A DNA stretch of 64,000 bases, taken from NCBI GenBank assembly GCA_035079385.1, contig JAVHKY010000030.1, positions 2,891,001 through 2,955,000 of the forward strand. Direction: 5' to 3'. Below, piece by piece: positions 32,810 to 45,059 of the stretch (positions are counted from its first letter, which is position 1; every line of letters begins with the position of its first letter). Both the position numbers and the translations under genes were made by a program. The notes under the pieces are model-generated. The model searched no databases. It had not been told where the DNA came from and saw only the letters and a program-made list of their open reading frames with translations. The DNA is from Aspidiotus rigidus. Lineage: Eukaryota; Arthropoda; Insecta; Hemiptera; Diaspididae.

Positions 32810-33065
32810 AACCTCCAACCTAGCCAATAAATTTTCTAGATACCATCCAAACCTTTTCCCTCAAACTGGCCTCGGGAGCCTATTGAACAGGTTCCAAATT
32901 CATTTCATGCGCCGAAGCCGCCGAACCTCCTCTCCATTTCCGTAGACTCGTTCTAGCCTCTAACTTCTTATGATGCGTCTCCATCGTTCCCCACCGCATC
33001 CATAATAATATAGCGCTTAATATTAACTGCTGAATTAATGACGATACTCTCCTGTCTATCTCATC
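32810..33065 (+). pseudogene. Non-LTR retrotransposon relic (end of RT)
   Basis: FLDTIQTFSLKLASGAY, an in-frame stop, then EAAEPPLHFRRLVLASNF match the post-RT region of the I-like elements elsewhere in the window (compare AIRSASLRLVLGAFRTS near 50850). Only about 80 codons survive. Confidence 0.6.
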
Positions 33066-33069
33066 TCAT

Positions 33070-36000
33070 CCAACTCCCCAGACGTAGTATAACATTTCAG
33101 GCCAATCCATTTTCCCAGCCCCTTTAACTGGATTTAGGGAACGGGATTGGTATTTTCGGGAAGGATAAAGACCCCCCCCCCCCTCAGCTTTAGTAAGCGA
33201 AAGAGTGGAAGTCGTGCTGAAAACTCGAGTTGAAAAACGATCACAGAGGTGAAGCAAAGGTTAAAATTAAAGTAAGAGAATGTAAGGGTAAACTAAATCT
33301 ATATCTGATTTATTCGTCGTTTCGAGTACTTGCACCTGACGGACAGAGAAAATACATCATCTGCTAGTCTCAAAGTAAGTGAGGAAATTTTGTATTAAAA
33401 AAAAATCATTCGTATAAAAGGTCTGGGGGGGAGGGTCGAACAAGAGGTACTGACTTCGCCTGTCATGTTTATTTGAAGCAAAAAAGTTGTCGAATTTTCG
33501 TCGGATATTTTCGATTTCTGAGATTACCCTCGTAACTGAGGAGCTCGCTCACAATCGATCGCGAATAATTTTATAACAGTTCAATGAAGTTTGTCCGAGT
33601 CAAAGTCGAATAAATCGTGCACTGACTTTTCTAATTTTCAGATCTGAGGCTTCAATTCTGATATTTTTATTTCTCAAAAAATTGAATTGATGAATTTAAC
33701 TACCATCAAAGGTATTTAATATCTCCTGAGCACATCAACTCGATCTAATTCTGACATCAGGGTATCATTACATATGTAATCGCGAGTTTTTCTTCAGTAC
33801 AAGGCATGAAAAGCATCACGACTTTCAAGATCTTAAAAAATAAGTGACACACGAATATTATAGCCAAATTATTATAAGAATCGCAATTTTGATTTTCTGA
33901 AAGTGATTTCAGGCGGGAATGCATACCAACCAGGCAACTATTATGAAACTTCTGACCTTTTCACGCTTCAAGGAGAGTCAAAAATGAGAGTGCATAGATC
34001 GTGAAACTTTTGAACACGAAAAGCACAAATAAGGCACTTTCAACCCTAAGATCCTGAACTTCGACAACTCCCCAAACTTTGATCCATTGTAAAGGATGGA
34101 GGCCCTAATTCTAAAACTTCAAAGGACAGTTGAGCACAAAATTTTGATACCAATTTTGTATCTTGAATCATCTTTGGGGGAAGGGGCAAACATTTCTACG
34201 ACCCCTCCAAATTTGCACTCTTAATGGAGAATGAAAAACGAATGCACAACTTCTGTGACTTCTGAGTACAAACTGTACAAATCAAGCACAAAATTTTGAC
34301 ATCAATTTCGACCCCTTTTCTACAGCTCTTCGAACTTTGATGGCCTGTAAAGGATGAAGGAAGTGAGCACAAATTCTAGGATTGCGAGGTACAGAAAGCT
34401 CAAAAAAGGCCCAAATAATATTAACATTAATTTCGTACCCAAATCCACTGGAGGGGGCTGGGGGCTGACATATTCAGTCACATTGGCTTACCCGAACATG
34501 GTGTGATGATCGAGGAGTTAACAATTCTTAACACAAGACGCTTCCGGTGGTAATAGTTTCTATCATCAATATTTTATTAAATTCTCATACTGGCATCCTT
34601 GACCACCTATTTGGTAATAGTGCATTTACAAAGCCAGCCGTAAATCTCAGGTGAGTCGTATAAATTATGAGTCTGAAGCTTAAGCTCTGGAAATTTGAGA
34701 TTAACCCTCAAGCTTAGCTTCATCTTATGGGTTCACCTCGCCTGGTAGCCTCATTTTATCACAGGTGAGAATGTAACTTTTCGTAAACACAGATCAGTGG
34801 CGAAGGACAAATTTTGGATTAAGATGAGGAGCATGAAAATACTTTTGGATTCCATGGAAAAGAATGTAAGAAAAATGTTAGCAATGGTAGCGAAGAACCT
34901 GCAATCTTTACTGTTTGAAATTATCCACTATACAGATTAGTCCTCTTCTCTTAACAGTCATTTCCACAAACGACGTGAATGGAGAAAATTTAACCTCACC
35001 TTAACAAAAATATAACAATACGATAAAAAACATCTTCTCGAGGAAAATTTCGTCAAAATTAAATCGATCGTCTACGTTTCTCCATCGTATATTATCAAGA
35101 CGAAAATGTTTGGTAAAATTCCATACTTTATTTGCGCAAATTATAAAATCTGTAGGTCGATTTCGGTTCTTACAAAAGTTGAGTTCTCAGTGGAAAGTTA
35201 CAAAGTTCATTCGCTTTGAAATTCGTATGTAAATTTCTTTAGCAATAATAAATTGAATACCAATCGGAAAAATTTGTTAAGAACGTCCAACGCGAATACC
35301 TAAAATATTTTTCCGCAACCACCTACTCTGTGACAGATAAGAGTCACGAAGCTCAAATATTTCCTTCATTAGAGTACAAAAAATGTTCCTCTCGGAATTT
35401 GAAGAAGTCTTCCATAAAATAGGGTTCAATTTTAGAGTTGTTAATTATTTCCTTTCGAAGATGGCAGAAGATGGACGAGAGAAAGATTTTGAGGAAAGTT
35501 TACGATGAAGAAGAAAAACTACGTAATTTGTGTTGAAGAGAAAATTGAAAAATGAGGCACAGATAAAGTCCACAATGGGAATCTACTTCAGGAAGGATTA
35601 ATAAAGAAAACCGTCCGTCATCCTGCAGAAAATTGCGGTGCCAAAGGGCGCAGAGGCAGTGACCTGATTTTAAGGATTTTAAATTTTGAACTGTGTATAT
35701 GGACAACCAATTGTGATTCCAAAGGGCCAGAGCTCGATTTGATGAAACGTCTAAACGTAAAGGTAAATATCGTAGCCATTCGAGAGTGGACGAGCAAGAG
35801 AGAGAAAGAGAGGGGGCTCTGATCTTCTTAAGGAACACGAAAGAGATTTGATTTCTGAGCTGTACAAAAAAACAGTCAATAGTGATTTCAAAGGTTTTCG
35901 AAGATGATCATTGGTATTTGAAGAGAAGGCGGAAAGGGCTCCGATCTACTTTCTCGTATTCATCGCTTCATGTCCATCGATTTTTTTTTTTCAATAATCA

Positions 36001-36765
36001 TTTTTATTTCTGCTTTCTTTCGTTCAATATTACCTTTCTATTATTTTTCATGTATTCTCATATTTCAAGCTAGGTGATAGCCTTAGAGCAGGTTAAACGC
36101 TCGTTAAATAAAACAATTTTGCTCATTGTATCGGCTTTGTTACTGAGAACGAAAGGAAAATCGTAGACAGAAATTCAACTGCGATACTGCAGAAGAATTC
36201 CATATCAAAATAGGCTAATCGTGTTTAACTGAAAGGAAACGTTTAAAAACAGGACATCAATTTCCAATCCACATTCTCAGTGATCAACTTGGTTCGTCAA
36301 CTCGATTTCCGACAGCCTCTTCTGGCTTATTCATCAATTATTCGACTAGTAAGTATCAAATTTTCTGGCAATTCTTCACCACTCATCTGTAATTAGTAGT
36401 TACCTACCTACCCTTTTTCCGAGTTCTTCATCGACTGCCGGTAGTCGGACTGACTGCCTCGTATTAACGTTCCTATAATTATTTATACTAAAATTGTGAT
36501 TTATAATCGGCAATCACGACTGTTCATATTTTACTCGACTTCTGATTGGTCCACATGAGAGGAAATTCACTTTCTATCTATTTCAATGAAAATTCGCAAT
36601 TCTGTGATATTTTCATAATACTGCTGATATTTTACCAATAACGAAAAAGTAAAATAGGTGAGAATAATAATTTGTAACAACTTACACCTGGAATTCAGCT
36701 CAATCCTTCGAAGTAAATTTCAGCGAGGCAATCTTAAGTCATGAGAAGTTTTCTAAAACGATACA
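33070..36765. other. Intergenic DNA between the two TPR genes, with a degenerate tandem repeat
   Basis: At 33950-34450 a unit of about 190-220 bp repeats loosely: AACTTTGAT, TGTAAAGGATG(A)AGG, AGCACAAAATTTTGA recur two or three times. The rest shows no gene. A poly-C run lies near 33172. Confidence 0.45.
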
Positions 36766-36769
36766 TTTT

Positions 36770-37300
36770 AATTTTCCATCAAAATGTTCACAAGAAATTA
36801 GTCTCACACTGGCACTGATGAAAGTTCTGATCCAGGAACCTCACACAGAATAAAGGACTTCAATTCTCAAACCTAAAACTTTGTTTGTTAAGGAAAAAAA
36901 AAAATCTGACAAATCTCATTCATTACCTACCAAAAATAAATGAATTTCGATAGAATCCATTTTATGGTAGCCTACGAACATAAATAATTATTTTTTTAAA
37001 AAGACAAGAAACACAAGTAAATACATCTCAATTTTATAGACTGAAAAAAGTGAAAACAGGGACTAAGCAAAATTTAGAGGAGTTTCCGGCTCGTTAAAAC
37101 AAATAATGAAGAATAAAGAAAAATCTTAGCTTGAAATAGTATTCTGTCTTTTTCTGAAATTTTATTCAAGAAAAACCATATTCTCTAAGTGGAAAATAAA
37201 ATCATATTTTGCTATTTTTTCCCCTCGCGTCATTTAAACAAAAAATTTTTCAATTTCAATAGAAAAAAATGAAACTAGAATCTTAAATTTTATCATTATG
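36770..37300 (+). repeat. Diverged direct duplication, copy 1
   Basis: CAAAATGTTCACAAGAAAT, CAGGAACCTCA, AAATAAATGAATTTCGATAG, AAAAGACAAGAAACA and TTTGCTATTTTTTCCC recur in the same order at 39030-39555. The pair flanks about 1.7 kb. Copies have many indels, so the duplication is old or the unit is a transposon. Confidence 0.65.
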
Positions 37301-37489
37301 TGAGACTTTTTTTTTTTTTTTTTTTAAATTAAGTTGAAGTTAGAAATCTTTCAATTATTATGTATGTATTTGTTTTTTTTTTGTTTTTTTTTTTTTTTAC
37401 AAGCTTTGAAGCTACTCTAGGGCTATTAGCTTGACAAGGTTTATTGAAAGGACGGATGAAAAAGACTCTTCCATCTGGATTTAAGAGTG

Positions 37490-37730
37490 TTATTGTTTGA
37501 ACATTCAAAATATATATATTCATGTGCTTTTACTTGCAATTCTTTTTTGCTACCGCTACCTAAGAAAATATAATATTCTTGCCGAGTTTTTCATCATCAG
37601 TGTATCATACATTTTTCGATCATTAAATTGGTTACATGAACCGCAGTTACAGGATTATGTTTTATCCTTGTATGAAATCTCTCGGATAAATACCAAGAAC
37701 TATAAGTACTATTTTGAATCATAATGAAAA
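37490..37730 (-). repeat. Inverted copy of the segment following duplication copy 2
   Basis: TTATCCTTGTATGAAATCT, AAATACCAAGAACTA and TTGAATCATAATG at 37655-37727 are the reverse complement of 39551-39625. With the direct repeats at 36770 and 39030 this gives a mixed direct/inverted structure typical of a transposon cluster. Confidence 0.55.
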
Positions 37731-39029
37731 AAAGTTACACAGTTATCAAAAATTAATTAATAATAGCGAAGAGGGTAGAATATAAATACGAAACTGCGAT
37801 TCTTTCACGGTGAATCATGAATACATATGATCACTTGCCTAAACTAAAACCAATTAAGATCATATTTACACACGAGTTCCTCTAATTATCATAACTAAAG
37901 ACTGGATTTTTCGGCAAGATAACGTCTGATTTTCGACACTGAAATTCAAAAATTCGGCAATATTCCGCATTTAAAAAAAAAAAAAAAGACGGGAAGTACA
38001 CGTTTTTCTGTACATTTACTCACTCTCGATAAACATTATCCAATTTCCAAGCAAATTTACCCCATTTTTCACCAGAACTAATCAATTTCGGAAGTCAATT
38101 CAATCAAAACTGCTTCACTTGAGAGAAAATTTTGTTGATTTTTTCTAATCAAAATCACTCAGCTTCAGACCCAAATTTATGAATTGTTTGACAAGAATTG
38201 GCGCCATTTCGGCCCTAAATTCAGTATTTTTCAAGCAAAATCGACCCGATATTAGACAAAATTTGGTAATTTTTAACAAAATCTTCACGATTTAGTACGA
38301 AATTTCCAAGTTCTATATTGCGGCAAACTAAGATTTGTGGTAATTTCGGCATTTTTCGGCAGAATAGATTTCCTTTCCTGCGTCCCATTCATCATTATTC
38401 AAACCTCATTTTGATTCGCTTTGATTTCGCCTTTCAGGAGAAAAAGTGTCAAATTATGCCGAAAAATCCTGTCTCTAATCATGACTGATATAACTTGTTT
38501 CTTCTATCAGGATGTAACAGAAAGATCTTCGCAACTGGAAAACGCTGTATATTCAAATAAAATGTGAGCAGATTTATAATATTACAACTACTTATTTCAG
38601 AAGTAGGTTAGATCTTGATTTCAACAGAAGAATCTAATTGATACAATGATGGCAAAGCTAAAACAAAAACCCAGCAAAAGGAAATGAATTCAGTGATATC
38701 TCAAACACAATTCTTTATATAAGTATGCACGATGAGAAAAAAAAAAAAATTCACTAGAAAGCAGAGGTTGGTTTTTTGCTTCGTAGTTCGCGTCAAAATA
38801 ATATTATGTTGTACTGAGAGGTATAGCCAGCCTACAAAATTCTGGAAAATAGTTATCGGTTGTCTGACAATTATGCGTCGTTCAATTTTTTTTTGAACGA
38901 TGCTTGCTCTGGATCAAGGAAAAACTCTTCCATCGATAAAATAAGAATTGATAACGAAATAAATACATCGGTATTGAAAAAAGACGGATTAATTTTTTTT
39001 TTTATTGATATTAGGCTATACATCTTATT

Positions 39030-39640
39030 TTCTATTAAAATGTTCGCAAGAAATCAGTCTTACTCTGGCGGGAATTCTAATTTAGTTTCCGATTCAGGAA
39101 CCTCAGAGAAGATGAAAGATTAATTCTCAAATCTATCTGGAACTATTCTTTGAGTTGAAAAAAAAAAAAAAGTCTGAGAAATCTGACTACCAAAAAATAC
39201 AATAGGTACTACCAAAATAAAAAAATAAATAAATTTGATAGAATACTTTTTCGGTACCGGTACGTACATAGACATTATTTTTTGAAAAAGACATGGAACA
39301 TAAGTAGGTACATTATAGTTCTACAGAAAACTAAAAAGACAACGAACTGAGACTAAGCGAAATTTGGAAGTTTTCGCCTTTCAGAATCTCGTCTTGTGAA
39401 AGTGTTCTAGTTTTTTTGAAATCTCATTCAAGAAAAACTAGGTGCCGAATATTCGCTAAAGGCGAATGAAACAATTTGCTATTTTTTTCCCTACTTGTGT
39501 CATCTAAACAAATTCATTTTTCAAAACTGTATAGCCTATAATTTTTATTCATTATGATTCAAAATATACCACGTCTAGTTCTTGGTATTTATCACAAAGA
39601 TTTCATACAAGGATAAAATAATCGCGTTACGGTTCATGAA
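39030..39640 (+). repeat. Diverged direct duplication, copy 2
   Basis: Collinear with 36770-37300, then continuing past CATTATG into sequence that is inverted at 37655-37727. Confidence 0.6.
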
Positions 39641-40162
39641 ATGATCAACCGTGAAATAAAAAGTGTGACACAGAAATTTCGGTAAGAATATTATATTTTT
39701 TCTTGCTGATTGATAGTTCAAACAATAACAATGAAGTAGGTCAGAAATAAGCATTGGGAAGGGAAAAAGGCTTTTCGTAGCATTTAAATACCGGTACTCA
39801 CGAGATACATTTTCACTTACTTTTATTTTTTTATTTCTTTTCACAAGTATTTTTACTTCGCACTGGGCTATTTTCTCTCGAAATAAAATAAATTAAATTA
39901 ATTAATATTTGCGGTTTTGTATGAATTTTTCGACGCGCCATCTAATCTCTCTTCATTCTTCTAACACTCTATCTGCCGTACCAATACTGATTCATACTTT
40001 TTCAAACACCTGATTATAGCGTAGGTAGGTAGTATTTTCACAACATATATATGTATTTTCCATAGATGGTTCCTTCACAGGAAAGACTATATTATTCTGT
40101 CTTACGTGTGTCTGCGAGTAAATCTGTGTCACATGTTTTCATCAATGTTTCATTGTAATCGT

Positions 40163-40199
40163 ATAAGTTGTAAATAAAAAGTTAGCAGTCTGTTCAGTT
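40163..40199 (+). promoter_or_regulatory. Candidate core promoter of TPR gene 2
   Basis: TATAAG at 40163 is followed 34 bp later by TTCAGTT (A at 40197), matching the arthropod initiator TCAGT. Spacing is slightly longer than the usual 30-31 bp. The leader exon ATG lies 155 bp downstream. Confidence 0.35.
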
Positions 40200-40351
40200 T
40201 TCAACATTCATACAGTCTAATACTTTCTCATAAAAATTTTACACGTTTAATAATTTGCTTCAGCTGATCCATCTTCTACTCGAGGAGTATTTTGCATCGT
40301 CTACAAAACTGTTTTGGTTCTTTGTTAATTATTGTTTTCAAACAGATAAGT

Positions 40352-40442
40352 ATGTTAAAACTCACTTTTGTTCTCTACGCACTTGACATCTGTACTAGAG
40401 TCATATTAGGCTGGCCAACACTGGTACAAGAAGAATTACAGA
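40352..40442 (+). CDS. TPR gene 2, first exon: signal-peptide-like leader
   Basis: Thirty codons starting MLKLTFVLYALDICTR then VILGWPTL, ending at a gtaaga donor in phase 1, which fits the acceptor at 40844 and gives Lys across the junction. Asp at 12 weakens the hydrophobic core. An in-frame ATG at 40825, just upstream of the next exon, is an alternative start that would lack a leader. Confidence 0.6.
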
Positions 40443-43299
40443 GTAAGATTCTGTATATCTCCTCAATATAGTATAAAACACTCTTATCTTAATGTTTTGT
40501 GTTGAAAAAAGTCAAGTCTTCTTCCCTGAGTGATCCTGAGTCCATGTTCCCAGTTAAAAAAATCTGGTTTACCACTCAGTGGGTTTCAAAATGAGTCCAT
40601 AGTTGTAGGGAGGGTTACTCACAGTCAACTTGGGCAAAATTGTCAACCAATCCCCCTTTATTGATGCCCTAACATTGATCTTTCTAATTTTGATTTCAAA
40701 ATAATGATTTGGAAATATAGGGAACATGAGATGAAGTTCTGTACCTACTTCATACATGTAATTTTACTGTTCCTCTTCTTAAAATACGTACAATATTTTA
40801 TTGATTGGCTCCCCATCTTTAATCATGTTTGTTTGCTGTAAAGAGCTCCCGTCGGAGGAAGAGGAACTTAGAAAAATAGGATTGCAATTATTCAACGACC
40901 AAAAATACAAGGAAGCTCTTCCATATTTTGAAAAAGCTCTTGTAAGAATAAGAACATAAATAAAAGGATTAGGTAGTGAAAACACACACTTATTATAGAG
41001 TGGTTAAATGTATTTTAGGGAATAAATTCTGCTGAATCGTTGTACCATAAAATGAAAGGAAGCTGTCATTCACATCTTGGACAGTTGAACGAAGCAATTG
41101 AAGAGCTTGACAAAGCTGTAAAACTAGATCCACAAGATAAGGATTGCTTGGTAATGCTAACCAATGTACTTTTGGAAGTAGGAAACTTTGATGAGGCAAT
41201 GAAAGGTATATTTTAAATTTATATCATTATAATATTATTGGTAGGGTAATCTGTTATCTTGACAAGCTGCAAAAAAATGTGAGAAAGATGTGTCATGCCA
41301 CCTATTTGTAATCTGTATCAATCATCTTAGTTGGGAGTGTCCAAACAATTTTAAAGCCAACTTTCATTATCTTTTACTGCAACTACAATTTTTTTTTATC
41401 ATTCAACGTGATTGCAGGTTTGAAAAGATTTTCCAGAAAAAAAAAGACTGTTCTCAGGTGATTGGGAATGCAAAAACGTCCACAAACTTATATTGTGACG
41501 CATCATATTGAGAAAAAAAAAAAAAAAAAAAAAAGGCATTCTTAAGTGATTAATGTAAAACAGATTTCAATGTACAAGTTGCACAAACCCCTATTATAAA
41601 TTTTTCATTAGAAAATTGAAATAAAAACGAAACAAATTTATCGGTATTTGTTTTTCATCACTTGTTTCTATAACACAATCTACCGAACCTCGATTTCTAG
41701 TTTCAAATTTAATTTAATAAAGTGTAATGCGTTCTCTCTCTCCTTTCCTAAAAAAACAGTTTCATTCATATTTTGAAAACAAGAAAACAAAATTGTAAGA
41801 CTTACACAATAATATAAACAGAGCATCATCTATTGTGAATTATTCATTTGAGGATGGCCAAGGACATATGGCTGCAGTTTCTTTTGAGGTTACTGATGGT
41901 AGAGGATTTTTAGGAAAAAAAAAGTTGGGGTACAAATAAATACAAACGGTGTACAAGCCATTTAAAGCGGTTTTGAGTTCAAAATTGAAGATGAACGGTC
42001 AGCCTATCCTCAAAGACATTAGGGAAAAATTGCAAGCGAGAGAAAGAGCAACCTTTTACACAATAGTTTTTAGTGATATAATTATATACCCGTCCAATAC
42101 TTTTATTCGTATGCATATTATTTAAATCATCGTATAATAACGGGTACAATAATTTTTGTATAGTGACATTCGCTTGCAATGACATTCAACTCATAGAAAA
42201 GCTTGGTTCAAACTTATACTTCATAAATAAATACGACGAAGCTGCTACTTGTTACACTGAGGCGATTGCACGCGTAAGTACGTCCTCAAATCGATAAAAT
42301 TTGATGCATACAGTATAAAACGTCTGCTAATGAAGAATCTAATTCACATCACACTGAAGCGGAAAAACCTATCCAACGGGGAAGATTTCCTCAATAGAGG
42401 TCTGTGCTATAAAGGATTAGGAGACATGAAGAAGGCGGTAACTGACTTCAGAGATGCCATACAAATACCTGATGAAACGGGGGTTACCGAAAGAATGGCT
42501 CGACATTTTATGCATGAGATATTATATGAGATGGAGAATCCCGATGAAGACATGAAAAGTAAAATAATATCTACTATATACGCACTTACATAGTCCTGAG
42601 CTACTGAAAATATTGATGACTCATTTATCTTTAGGAATAATTCTTTCGGAGGACGCTAATTTCATTTTGTCGGTAGCGAATAAAATGGTATCGAAAAATA
42701 GATACGATGACGCTCTTGATTATTATAACGCGGCAATAGTAAGTCGAATGTTACACAATGACAAAAAAAAGTACCTACATGAGAAAAACTAGAAATGATA
42801 CGAGTACAACTCACATTTAGAAGAAGGATACAAACAATCCCTTGAATTATGAAAGACGAGGCATTTGTTATCAAGCGAAAGGAGATATGAACAACGCAAT
42901 CGTTGACTTTGAGACGGCGGTGACCATTGATCCGCGTACCAAGGCATTTTGGACCATCTTATTCAGAGCTTTAGTGAAGGATAAGAGATTCAACAATGCT
43001 AAAGATGGTATCAAATCTTTTGAGAAATGTAGCTAAAGGTACTTTGTTCAGAATATTTTGTGATTAACCATCATTTCATGACTCCCTTTCAGTTATTAAG
43101 ACTCTCGAAAGACTGCCGGGAAGCAGTATGGATTTTGTCAAAGTACAAGAACTTCGTGAGGAATTGGAGACCTTAGAATCAGGAAAAACGGCATATGACC
43201 GACAGGAATCGACTGTAGGTACACTAAATAATGGATTAGGGGGTTCTATAGAAGTATGGTACATTACTCATTTCATATTCACAGGCTTCAAACACATGA
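40352..43299 (+). CDS. Predicted secreted multi-TPR protein, gene 2 (9 exons, 370 aa)
   Basis: The exon plan matches gene 1: a leader exon (40352-40442), three A/B pairs with the same phases, and two short terminal exons (43093-43214 and 43285-43299) encoding a helical, acidic tail that ends ASNT. The joined frame is open over 371 codons including the stop. TPR consensus residues are clear, for example YKEALPYFEKAL and YERRGICYQAKGDMNNAIVD. Introns after the first two gaps are 70-86 bp except one of 958 bp, so the gene is compact beside gene 1. AATAAA at 43391 is a good polyadenylation signal. It is a separate gene, not a continuation of gene 1: its own leader exon and a plausible promoter precede it, and 9.3 kb separates them. 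A read-through of the final intron would instead end at 43355. Function unknown; secretion inferred. Confidence 0.78.
40844..41205 (+). CDS. TPR gene 2, module 1 (exons 40844-40941 and 41019-41205)
   Basis: Exon A reads LPSEEEELRKIGLQLFNDQK and is rich in Glu near its start. Exon B reads KMKGSCHSHLGQLNEAIEEL with LDPQDKD, the clearest TPR terminal Asp-Pro of either gene, and ends NFDEAMK. Confidence 0.8.
42164..42558 (+). CDS. TPR gene 2, module 2 (exons 42164-42273 and 42360-42558)
   Basis: Exon A uses a donor six bases downstream of the usual position (EAIAR instead of EAI), and exon B is longer than usual (199 nt), reading RGLCYKGLGDMKKAVTDF. Phases are unchanged. The third helix pair is eroded (EMENPDEDMK). 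Confidence 0.75.
42635..43007 (+). CDS. TPR gene 2, module 3 (exons 42635-42738 and 42821-43007)
   Basis: Exon A reads SKNRYDDALDYYNAAI; exon B reads RRGICYQAKGDMNNAIVDFE with TIDPRTK and ends FNNAKD. It is followed by the terminal exons, not by another pair. Confidence 0.8.
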
Positions 43300-43390
43300 A
43301 TCTGAAAATGTACGTCCACAGGAAAAGATATCCCATGTTACTAAATGGTTCATGATTCTTTATGACCTTCTGCGAAAAATGATATAATTG

Positions 43391-43396
43391 AATAAA
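43391..43396 (+). terminator. Polyadenylation signal of TPR gene 2
   Basis: AATAAA within AATAAATAAATAAATAATT, 92 bp after the predicted stop. Confidence 0.55.
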
Positions 43397-43439
43397 TAAA
43401 TAAATAATTATAATCGAGTTTTAAGACTAGTAATAGTAA

Positions 43440-44300
43440 TTCCCATTCTCAAAACCAAACAAAAACCCACCCTCTCCTCTCCTACCGACAAATCTCCTTA
43501 CTTAGTACCCTCGCCAAAAATTTAGCAAAAATTCTCAAAAAACGACTCATCTGGTTTTTAGAATCCAACAATCTCATAAACAATGCACAATAAAGCCGGT
43601 CTGCAACTATGGCATTAGCTTATCCATTAAACAAACACCAATAAATCAAGCCCATTTTCACAGCTTCAAACGTATTCAAGTACCTATCGTGTCCTTCCAC
43701 TGGTTGCAACCAGTCTTCTTACTTCTTTTTTACGACTTCCTTAAACCGCAGTTCACAAAATTCTCTTCAATTCTCGCAATACTTCTAAGAACATGCTCTA
43801 CTCACTCCCCGATTCCCTTTATAGAATTCACTTCCATTGCCTAGTCCTAGTATTTCCCATATTACTACCCCCCTCAGACCTTTCCTACACCTAAAATAAT
43901 GTACGAATTACTCGTATGTCAACTACTCAGAAAAGCTAGGTACCAACCGCGCAGTTTACCAGAAATACTCGACTCTTTACCCAACATCACCTCTTGTTTC
44001 ACAGATGTATAAAAATTCCAAAACCAAGTCGGTTACGCGTTTTCAATTGACAGCAAAATCTTTCCTCATCGACACCTCAACTCAGTATCAATTTCAACGC
44101 CGAAGTCCAAGCCATCTTTTAATGCTTCAAAACAATATAAACACTTCCTTTTCTACCAAATCGCCCTTTTATGATCATCACTGACTCCTTATCCGCCTTA
44201 ACGGCAATTCACAATGTACATTCTGCACACCCATTTGTCTCACGCATCCGTTCTCTTTTTATAACCCTGTCATCATACATTCATTACGAAAAACGATGTT
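43440..44300 (+). pseudogene. I-like non-LTR retrotransposon relic, 5' part
   Basis: QISLLSTLAKNLAKILKKRL then IWFLESNNLINNAQ (about 43484-43590) is the start of an I-like RT, and IITDSLSALTAIHNVHSAHP (about 44173-44235) is the middle of RNase H. Most of RT between them is scrambled or deleted. The relic stops where the AGGGAACCTGTT composite begins and resumes near 46620. Confidence 0.65.
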
Positions 44301-44620
44301 AAACGAGGAACGCAGGGAACCTGTTCTATAGGTTGAAAAATAACACATGATTTTGCTCACATTAGGATAGCTCCTTTAAGTAACTAGATATGAAATACTT
44401 TGTACACCTATTGACTTAGCCCCTTCAAGGAGCCAGATATGGAATGCGTCCGACACCATGAGTTCCCCTCCTATCATACATACTTCGAGAGTCGAAATAT
44501 TAACAGGGAACCTATTCTATGGCAGTTTTTTGAGAAATTCGTCATGCTCCATGCGCGTCCAGCAAATAATGAAATGATTTTTTTGTGGTTTCCACTTGTG
44601 CGTCAAAATGATTTTAACAG

Positions 44621-45047
44621 TTAAATGGGGATTTGGACTCAAGTTGTTGTAGCACAAAAACGGGAGATGTGTATAGTTTAAATGTTCAAAATTTGTATCT
44701 TAATTTTATTCTTAAATTGCGCCCCTATCTAACTTTCTAAAACTTTTCTGAGACGAGTTATGGACCAAAGTGTGCAGAAAATTAACCAACTGGCGAGGTT
44801 TTCTGAAAATAGAATTGAAAATTCGGAATCAGCGTGAAATCTTATTTTCAAATCAAGTTAAATATGAAAGTTCGAACGATTTTGGCAAATTGGTCAATTT
44901 TCGGACTTGGCTCGGAAAAGTCTTAGGGACTTCATATTTGGCGCAAATTAAATATAAAATTGAGATACAAGTTTCGTACATTTGAAGTTTACATGTGACG
45001 TCTCGCGTTTTTGGGCTAGAACAAATTTAGTCCGAAATCCCATTTAA
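44621..45047. mobile_element. 427-bp MITE with TTAA-containing ends
   Basis: Starts TTAAATGGGGATTTGGACT and ends AGTCCGAAATCCCATTTAA, a nearly perfect 19-bp inverted repeat. The inner arms pair as well and are shared with the hairpin at 3310-3800. TTAA at both ends is compatible with a TTAA-targeting superfamily such as piggyBac, but could be part of the repeat. Confidence 0.7.
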
Positions 45048-45059
45048 GTATTAACATCA

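Noticed and set aside
33893..33990. Possible final exon of TPR gene 1 after a TTTCAG acceptor
   Set aside because: The phase fits but the encoded sequence does not resemble the gene 2 tail or a TPR, and it is 2.8 kb away with no other support.
35500..35838. 112-codon minus-strand open frame
   Set aside because: No recognisable motif, no leader, and no exon partners; composition like surrounding non-coding DNA.
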